A stretch of DNA of 14,064 bases from positions 1,411,080 through 1,425,143 of the forward strand of contig LSYV01000020.1 of NCBI GenBank assembly GCA_001584585.1, in the 5' to 3' direction. This DNA comes from Gonium pectorale (Eukaryota; Chlorophyta; Chlorophyceae; Chlamydomonadales; Volvocaceae). The position numbers and the translations under genes are program-made. Numbering within the stretch: position 1 is the stretch's first letter; every line of letters begins with the position of its first letter. Below the pieces are notes generated by a model that saw only the letters and a list, made by a program, of their open reading frames with translations, searched no databases and had not been told where the DNA came from. This document shows positions 8,301-14,064 of the stretch, in pieces.

Positions 8301-10060
8301 CATGCGCGCGTACGCCAGCGTGCGGTCCAGGTCGGGGAAGATGCGGATCTTGACGGTCACGGGGATGCGCAGGTTCTGGGTTTGGGATCGGGATTGGGGT
8401 TGGTGGAGGGATGGGCGGGCGCGGATGAGGGAGGGGGGTCAGAATCGGGAAAAGGAGGGAGCGGGAGGGGCGGGGAGCGGATAAGGGGTTTGAGGGATTT
8501 GACAAAAACGACGGGCACAGGAGTTGCATGGGCACAGCAGTGGGATTAGCAGTCGGCGGGGTGCGCCGGAGCAGGACCCTGACCAGGGGAGTCGGCGGGG
8601 GAAGAGGCGGGGAGGCCATGAGGACCGTCGCAGGGCAGGAGTGGGTGGGAAGCGGGTTGACGTCGCAGGTGACCAGGTGCAAGGTGGCCCACGCTGCGGC
8701 GCTGGCGGCCGGAGGCCGCGAGGTCAGCTCACTCCATAACTTCCATCCCTCATACCACAACCGTTACCAGTCCCCCCTCCTCGCACATACATCCGAAGTG
8801 CAGCCGCTTTCTTCCCGTTGTTGGATCCTCCGCCCATCTCCTTGCGTACTCCAGCCCTTGCTCGCTCCGACACTCCGTCTTGCCGCCCGAGGGCCCCATC
8901 CACCACATACCCTTCCCTACCGCCCCCCCCATACAGCCAACCGCCACTCGGGACCCGCGCCAGCGCGCTGCTCTTCCGTTCCCCTTGCCGCCCTCCTGCC
9001 GCCAACCATCCCAACGTCGCCCTGCCTTACACCTCCGTCCCCTCGTCCACAGACCCCACGCACCCACCGCCCGGCCCCAGGCCCCCCAGCCCCTGCCCCC
9101 TGCCCCGCTCGCACCTGCGCCAGCGTGCGCACCATGGTCTCGACCTTAGGCAGGTCGTCCATGAGGAAGGCCCCGTAGCCGCCCCGCTTGGCGATGCGCT
9201 GAGGGCAGCCCAGGTTGAGGTCGATGGCGTCCGCCACCCCGGACGCCTCCGCCATGCGCGCGGCCTTGAGCAGGTGGGCCGGGTCGTTGGAGCAGAACTG
9301 CACCAGCAGCGGCCGGTCCTCGGCGCAGCTGGTCAGCATCTCCTCCCTGCATACGAGAAGGAGGAAGGGTACGGGGTGTGTGAATTGTAAATAAAGAGCG
9401 AGTCCTGGGTATGGCTTCTTGGGTCGTTAAAACTGCAGGTCCTTCAGGAAACTGGGGGACAGGCGCCACGCATACAAAACCCAAGACCCAGAAGCACGAG
9501 CCCACGACCCGACCCAACTGCCGGTCGCCGCCAGTCGCAGCTGAGAGCCAACTCGGTGCCATGCATGTTCACCTTACTGGCTAACTCCCAACGCGCATTT
9601 CCCAGCCCCCAGCCGCTCACAGGTGCCCTCCCCCCCGTAGTGCCCGGCCGCGAGCCCCAGCTGCCAGCTCCTGCCGCACCTGTACTTCCTGTCCTGGCTG
9701 AAGATGCGGGCGTGCAGCATGGGCGTGTAGGCGCACGTGGCGCCGTGGCGGCGGCACAGCAGTCGAAAGGGCAGCTCGGACTGCAGGAGTTACGGGGGAA
9801 CGGGGGGTCTTGGGGTCTGGAGACAAGGGAACGGGGCAAAGGTCACGCGGGTGGGCCCCGGGCACGGGGGCGGGCGAAAGGAACCCCACCTGGTCCACCA
9901 TGGGCGCCACGTGATATTTCGGCGAGCCGATGCTCCTGAACCACTCCCACGCCTTGTCCGCGTGCGGCACGCGGTGCGATGACGACGGCGGGGAGTCGTC
10001 TGCGGCGGCCGCACAGGGCGCTACCTCTGGGAGGGCCGCCGGTGGCCCTGGCACCGTCAT
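5340..10060 (-). CDS. DUS1: tRNA-dihydrouridine synthase, DUS1-like, eight exons, complete
   Basis: The enzyme reduces uridine to 5,6-dihydrouridine in the D-loop of tRNAs, using FMN and NAD(P)H; the DUS1 group acts at positions 16/17. Exons on the minus strand: 10060-9890, 9780-9680, 9346-9115, 8375-8184, 7752-7600, 6714-6526, 6061-5954 and 5462-5340 (stop TGA at 5342-5340). All seven introns (109-885 bp) are GT-AG and the phases agree, giving 422 residues, close to the family's usual size. Exon 1 ends with the FMN-site start VAPMVDQ (about 51-57). The active-site cysteine is C138 in NLGCPQ, K177 lies in VTVKIRI and H205 in VHGRL. ANGNI (237-241) and [10 protein letters not shown] (255-264) form the FMN phosphate site. 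The C-terminal helical region is in exons 6-7. The tail (about 383-422) is charged, with [11 protein letters not shown] and a final DWSDESLFG. The first 40 residues are Ala/Pro/Ser-rich and not clearly a transit peptide. The ATG at 10060 is the only start that fits exon 1. Function is confident; position specificity within tRNA is from family knowledge. Confidence -1.
6062..6525 (-). other. Intron 6 of the dihydrouridine synthase gene with C11 tract
   Basis: On the coding strand a run of eleven C (plus-strand G11 at 6096-6106) lies 34-44 bases before the acceptor CAG (6064-6062). It probably forms part of the pyrimidine-rich tract. The rest of the intron is GC-rich without recognisable genes. 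Confidence -1.
6715..7599 (-). other. Intron 5 of the dihydrouridine synthase gene, with repeat insertion
   Basis: At 885 bp this is the gene's largest intron, with donor GTGAGC and acceptor GCGCAG. It contains the second copy of the dispersed repeat (6741-6792) close to the acceptor. It also has a perfect 7-bp hairpin (CGTGGAC/GTCCACG at 7265-7287) and a G11 run on the plus strand at 7299-7309. No gene is supported inside it. Confidence -1.
6741..6792 (-). repeat. Dispersed repeat, copy B (about 52 bp), inside intron 5
   Basis: This is the partner of the copy at 1161-1212, in the same orientation relative to the window. It ends about 24 bases before the acceptor AG of intron 5, so it now occupies the branch-point and pyrimidine-tract zone of that intron. 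The flanks of the two copies are unrelated. Confidence -1.
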
Positions 10061-11557
10061 TGGACCCTCACGCGCAGCAGGAGGCAGAAAGGGTCTGAAT
10101 GTTTTGGTCGCTCGTCGGACGCTTCTGTCTGATTACTTGAACAGAATTATGGTTCAGCAATAGCAATGTTTATGGCTCAGCGACAACAAAGTGCTAGTAC
10201 CGTATTGAAGCTTTGGAGAACGCGGCCGATAGTCAGTTCTATAGTGTTAGCAAAGAATGCGTAGTGGCTCGGATTCTCACTTCTTTACGGAGTGCATGTT
10301 GCCTTGCATTAGTGAGCTTCATGCCGTACGGCGCGTAGCCACCTGGGGTTGGAAGCGGCACGCCCGACAGAGCTGAGGCCCGACGGGTCCAAAACGACAA
10401 AGCTGCCGAGCGCAATATTGTGAGACGCAAGCCGGGCTTCCTCAGGTCGTCACCGCTCTGGGGGTTTCCTAGCTTTGGTCGATGCCCTGCTGGTCCCAGC
10501 CGCCAACACCGATCATGAAGGCGATGCACCCGCGTACGGACGGCCCTGACACGTCATAACACTGCACGCCAGAACCCTTGCCACGTACCACAGCTGGAAA
10601 AGACGTGTATGCAAAGCATAGGGCCATCAGGTGTACGGGCAGCCTTACAAGGCGAGTGCGCCAGCCCGCCCTCCAGATCCGGATCACCCCCTGCAGCCGA
10701 CCGCAGCACCAGACAGCAGAGGGCGCCTTTGGCCACCTGTGGCTAATACTTAGTCACCGCCACTACCGCGCCTCTATAGCTTCGCCGTGCTACCATCGAA
10801 GTTGGTCGGGCGCCACCGCACGGATGTCTCGTGTGCACACGACGGCATTCCACACAGTGTCACCTCACCTCACGAGCGCAACCCCAGCAGCACCAGAAGC
10901 GACACCAACAACATCCGTGCCCACACATCGTCGTCGTGCCCGCATGCGGGGGCCAACGGGGGCTGGGGCAAAACTGCTAGTCATCCACAAGGCACGAGCA
11001 ACAAGCCATGTGCGGCCAAGCCGCAGCAAGATTGACAGTCAAGTTCGGTTAGGGCATAAAACAGAAACATACGCACACAAGCACAGCCACTGCGAAACCG
11101 CCTAGTCCGCGCTCACAACGCTCTCACCCTCTCATCCGGCACGACCAGTAAGCAGTAACACATCGCTAACAAACACACAGCTGCTCTCAACGCACACAAA
11201 CAATGGTATTAATAACCGACCGTAGGTAGAAACGTCCGCGGGGCAGTCCGCGTCAATGCGGGCTGCTGACAGCCCGTAAGGCTCATGACCCCTAACCCAG
11301 CCACAACTCGCAGCGCTCGCCTGGGCGGCCAACCCTACGGCTCCAAGTTACTATCAGCGGGCAGGCCTGGTCAGCGGCCGAGTCGCATGTGCAGTATACA
11401 GAACTGCTCATCATCCCCCTCACATGCAGCCCATACCGTCCACAATTTCCACGCGTTTGCCCTACTACGTAAAGCGGTCCCTGATGCAGGGGACCGCACT
11501 AGACGCCGAACCCCCGACGCCTCACAGCCACGCCGGTTCGCACTGCCCAGGGGCCCG
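10061..11557. other. Region between the dihydrouridine synthase and hydroxylase genes
   Basis: Both neighbours are on the minus strand. The left part should hold the promoter and 5' UTR of the dihydrouridine synthase gene, and the right part the 3' UTR of the hydroxylase gene. A minus-strand TGTAA lies at 10649-10645. Open frames such as 10578-11105 (plus) show no domain or convincing codon pattern. I see no TATA box upstream of 10060. Confidence -1.
10645..10649 (-). terminator. Candidate poly(A) signal TGTAA of the hydroxylase gene
   Basis: This is the first minus-strand TGTAA after the stop at 11558, about 0.9 kb downstream. That distance fits a long algal 3' UTR, but a five-base motif can occur by chance. 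Confidence -1.
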
Positions 11558-12424
11558 TTATCGGGCCTTCTTCGTCTCGCCGGCTTGCTGCTTCCCGCCC
11601 TTCGCCGCCTCCAGCTGCTGCATCTTGATCTCCTCGGGCGTCCAGTGGAGGCCCGCCGGATCCACAAAGGTACCCAGCAGCCAGTCCCAGTGCGTGAAGA
11701 ATGGCTGCGAGAAGTTCATTTTGATGAACCGCATGTCGTGATGTATGTCGTGGTAGGCGGCACAGTTGGGTAAGAGGCCATGGATGGGGTTGACGGGGCC
11801 GCGGTAATTGCAGTGGTCCACCACGGTCTTGATGTTTGCGAAGACAAAGAGGTAAGTGGCGGTCTGGCAGTCCAGGCCGGCGGCGTACAAAGTGAACACG
11901 CCGCCGAGGGAGTCGAGGATGAGGCCCTCCAGTACGGAGTTGTACAGCGCGCCGTACGCGTACGGGATCATGAGCGTGTGATGCACGCTGTGCAGGTGCT
12001 TGTAGAGGAAGGTGTTGGTGTGCATGAGCCGGTGGATCCAGTACTGCCACGCGTCCATTACGAACATGCCCAGCACGAACTTGGATGCGCGGTGGAGGAG
12101 GCCGGTGCGGATGGTGCAGCGGTCGCACTGGTCAGGGTCGAACACAAACATCGCCAGGCTGAGAAGCGTCTGGATGAACTGCTGCAGCAGCACCCGCAGA
12201 ATGACTTGGCGCCGCGTGATGGTGTTGCCCCGGCCGGGTTCCCGCCGGACGACCTTGTACCGTTCCGTGAATGGGAGTTTGAGATGGTCCAAGATGTCAA
12301 AAACCCCGGCCACCAGCCAGTATGCTAGCGGCTGATAGAACATCAAGGCGAACTCCAAAGTGCCCGGCCGCAAGCGCTCCGACAGCACGCGGGCCGCGTG
12401 CGCGGCGAAAGACGCCAGCGTCAT
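11558..12424 (-). CDS. SBH1: Sphingoid-base (sphinganine) C4-hydroxylase, fatty-acid hydroxylase family
   Basis: The enzyme adds a hydroxyl at C4 of the long-chain base in sphingolipid synthesis, turning dihydrosphingosine into phytosphingosine. It is a di-iron membrane protein of the ER. The frame is 288 codons without an intron, slightly longer than plant SBH proteins of about 260 residues. Histidine boxes: HRLMH (131-135), HSVHH (145-149), the single H204 in IKTVVDHC, and HDIHH (225-229). Stretches typical of the C4-hydroxylase branch are LYKHLHSVHH, PYAYGALYN (154-162), LDSLGG and MNFSQPFFTHWD. Hydrophobic segments lie around 24-45, 76-95, 115-130 and 163-200. The protein ends in KKAR, a KKXX dilysine ER-retrieval signal, after a charged tail. 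The start is the first ATG of the frame and precedes a short amphipathic N-terminus. C5 sterol desaturases share the histidine boxes but lack the PYAYGALYN and NFSQPFF blocks, so I prefer the C4-hydroxylase. Confidence -1.
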   Translation of the reverse strand: MTLASFAAHAARVLSERLRPGTLEFALMFYQPLAYWLVAGVFDILDHLKLPFTERYKVVRREPGRGNTITRRQVILRVLLQQFIQTLLSLAMFVFDPDQCDRCTIRTGLLHRASKFVLGMFVMDAWQYWIHRLMHTNTFLYKHLHSVHHTLMIPYAYGALYNSVLEGLILDSLGGVFTLYAAGLDCQTATYLFVFANIKTVVDHCNYRGPVNPIHGLLPNCAAYHDIHHDMRFIKMNFSQPFFTHWDWLLGTFVDPAGLHWTPEEIKMQQLEAAKGGKQQAGETKKAR

Positions 12425-13748
12425 TTGGTGGCCCCCCTAGTCTGCTCTAAGGGGTGCGTGCCAACAGTATCGAAAGTCGTCTACAGATAGAGTAACAGAT
12501 ATCAGATCACTTTGCGGCACTGGCCTGGGCAGAGCATGAGTGGTTGAAAGCGTGCCGCGGACTACAGGTCAGCCAGGCGATTGTATGCGCTATGTATATT
12601 GGCCCCGAAAATATTAATTTGTGTACCGGCCCTGGCCGGGCATCTTTCTCTAGTTCGGCAGCCCTGGAACCCGTCGTACGACGTGGAACCAGCTCTGCCT
12701 CTTAAACACATACACCAGCCGAGGACCGCATACCCTTAGCCGCACGGGCGAGGAGAGGCCCACCCATTGCCTTGCAACACCAATCCCGCCAATCCCGTTG
12801 ATCCCACCCGCCCTTCCCCCAAGGGCACGGGTATGGGTCATGTTGGGTTTAGGAAGCGAACAGCAGATTCTGCCGTGGGTACCGATCACCGCGCCGTGAG
12901 ACAGAGACCCGGGAGAGTATGATACAGACGCCGGAGACGCGCTTGCCTGCCTGCATGCCGCATCTGTCCCCGCCGTTACCCCAATTACAGCAGCTTCCCG
13001 GTGGAGCGCATGTCACCGATGAGGCCCACATCCTCTCAGGGCCTGGATGCACTCCCGCCCGCGGACCACCGCTTCACATGCCGGTACGGCTCACATGACG
13101 TCGAGCTGACGCAGCGCAGAGGATGCGAGCCTGGCGGAACGCGTCAAAGCCCACATCAGCCAGAAAAGGCACCTGCACCCAGCAACCTCTTTCTATGCAG
13201 GTTTCTCTTTTTTCCAGCAACTGCCCCGAGCGCCCTGCCTCCAGACCGCCGTCGTGTGCAGCCGCGAAGCTACTCCTATGTCCGTATTAGCCGTGGCCCT
13301 ATCCATCTCCCCCGCGTCCGACAACGGCCAGCCTCTCCCACCCGCGTCGTGTCTTGCGTCCCGCCAGCGGCCAGCGCCCGACAAACAGTTGTGTGTAGCC
13401 CAGGCAGATGCCACCGGGTCCCAGGAGCAAACGCGGACGGACGCGTGGCACCTCGACCCCTGCTGGCGGGCGGCTGGTGCGACGAATGCCGTACCGGGTG
13501 CAGCGCGATTCCTGCCAGCGACAGCGACACTCCAACTCACAGACACACAGTGCCGGTGGCGAGCTGATTGGCTTGGCGCCTCTCAGGACCTGCCTTGCCG
13601 CTAGTATCTCGGGCGAACGGGCCATCTGGACCCATAATTCTGTTTGGACTGCTATGAAACGCGTGACCAGCACCACACCGAGGGGCTGGTCCCGTACGGC
13701 AAGGACTGAGGTGTGCAGCAGGAGGAACAGCCAATGAAGTACTGATTA
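12425..13748. other. Upstream region of the hydroxylase gene, no further gene seen
   Basis: The bases next to 12424 should be the 5' UTR and promoter of the hydroxylase gene. Overlapping plus and minus open frames around 13001-13567 show no domain. The only clear local signal is a CCAAT/TATA-like AT-rich patch near 12591-12622. Confidence -1.
12591..12602 (-). promoter_or_regulatory. Possible CCAAT/TATA-like promoter element
   Basis: On the minus strand the sequence reads CCAATATACATA, about 170 bases upstream of the hydroxylase ATG, in an AT-rich island within GC-rich DNA. A TATA-like box here would give a 5' UTR of roughly 130-140 bases. Supported only by position and composition. Confidence -1.
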
Positions 13749-13990
13749 TTCAGGAACTAACCTGAACTATTCAGGTTTCAGGAAAAGTTCCTTAGGCGTG
13801 GAGGGGCCGGGGGGGGGTCCGGGGAGGCCGATTCAGGCCTTCAGTTCAGTTCAGGTTTTCAGGAAAGTACCTTAGGCGTGGGAGGGGCCGGGGGCGGGGG
13901 GGGGTTCCCGGGAGGCCGATCCAGGTCTTCAGTTCAGTTCAGGTTTTCAGGAACGCACCTTAGGCGTGGGAGGGCCGGGGCGGGGGGGGG
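13749..13990 (+). repeat. Minisatellite, nearly three units of about 80-88 bp, each with a G9 run
   Basis: Units start at 13772, 13852 and 13940 with CAGGTTT or CAGGTTTTC. The first two are 80 and 88 bases; the third breaks off after its G9 run at 13990. Shared order in each unit: TTCAGGAA, then CCTTAGGCGTGG, GGGCCGGGG and a run of nine G (13809-13817, 13896-13904, 13982-13990). In the two full units this is followed by GGAGGCCGAT and TTCAGTTCAGTT. Just before the first unit, TTCAGG and CCTGAA form an inverted repeat (13749-13766). The G-rich part could form G-quadruplex structure. Confidence -1.
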
Positions 13991-14064
13991 TCACGCGCGC
14001 GTCGTCGCGTCGTACGTCGTACGTTCGTACGTACGTACGTACGTACGTCGTACGTACGTCGTAC
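13991..14064 (+). repeat. TACG/TCG simple-sequence tract to the window end
   Basis: After a short CG-rich bridge the sequence becomes repeated TACG with interspersed TCG units from about 14011 to 14064. GTAC and CGTACG are self-complementary, so both strands can form hairpins. It follows the minisatellite directly and may mark an assembly limit. Confidence -1.

Noticed and set aside
7900..8760. Minus-strand open frame of 286 codons
   Set aside because: It overlaps exon 4 but in a shifted frame; the Pro-rich content comes from C-rich introns.
10578..11105. Plus-strand open frame of 175 codons between the two right-hand genes
   Set aside because: There is no recognisable domain or splice-supported neighbour. 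It lies antisense to the probable 3' UTR of the hydroxylase gene.
11780..12328. Plus-strand open frame of 182 codons
   Set aside because: It is the antisense shadow of the hydroxylase coding region.
13001..13567. Overlapping plus and minus open frames right of the hydroxylase gene
   Set aside because: Both strands are open equally, the products have no domain character, and no credible start or splice context was found.

Overview
The window looks like nuclear DNA of a GC-rich green alga of the Volvox/Chlamydomonas type. This is an inference from three things: short exons split by GC-rich GT-AG introns, TGTAA as the likely poly(A) signal, and a glycine-rich RRM protein of the kind known from these algae. 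There is no bacterial-style operon, no tRNA or rRNA gene and no CRISPR array.

Layout, left to right. Positions 1-685 (minus strand, running off the left edge) hold the C-terminal part of a LINE-type reverse transcriptase with no credible 5' end. Positions 686-1608 have no gene but carry one copy of a roughly 52-bp dispersed repeat. Positions 1609-2746 (plus) encode a glycine-rich RNA-binding protein: one RRM plus a Gly/Tyr/Arg tail, in four exons. The donor of its third intron is ambiguous, and this changes the C-terminus. A long 3' UTR probably follows, with a TGTAA near 3931. Positions 3950-5339 have no gene that I can support. Positions 10060-5340 (minus) are a complete eight-exon, 422-codon gene for a DUS1-like tRNA-dihydrouridine synthase, rebuilt with consistent splice phases throughout. 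The second copy of the 52-bp repeat lies in its fifth intron, just ahead of the acceptor. Positions 12424-11558 (minus) are an uninterrupted 288-codon gene for a sphingoid-base C4-hydroxylase of the fatty-acid hydroxylase family, with all histidine boxes and a dilysine ER-retrieval ending. The right edge (13749-14064) is a minisatellite of about 80-88 bp per unit, each unit with a G9 run, passing into a TACG/TCG simple repeat that reaches the window end.

The three intact genes are housekeeping genes with separate roles: mRNA binding, tRNA modification, and sphingolipid synthesis in the ER. They do not form a shared pathway. The RNA-binding gene and the dihydrouridine synthase gene are convergent; the dihydrouridine synthase and hydroxylase genes are both on the minus strand, about 1.5 kb apart. 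I searched for a novel system and found none. The points most worth following are the alternative 5' splice sites in the glycine-rich gene, the shared 52-bp repeat, and the G9 minisatellite.
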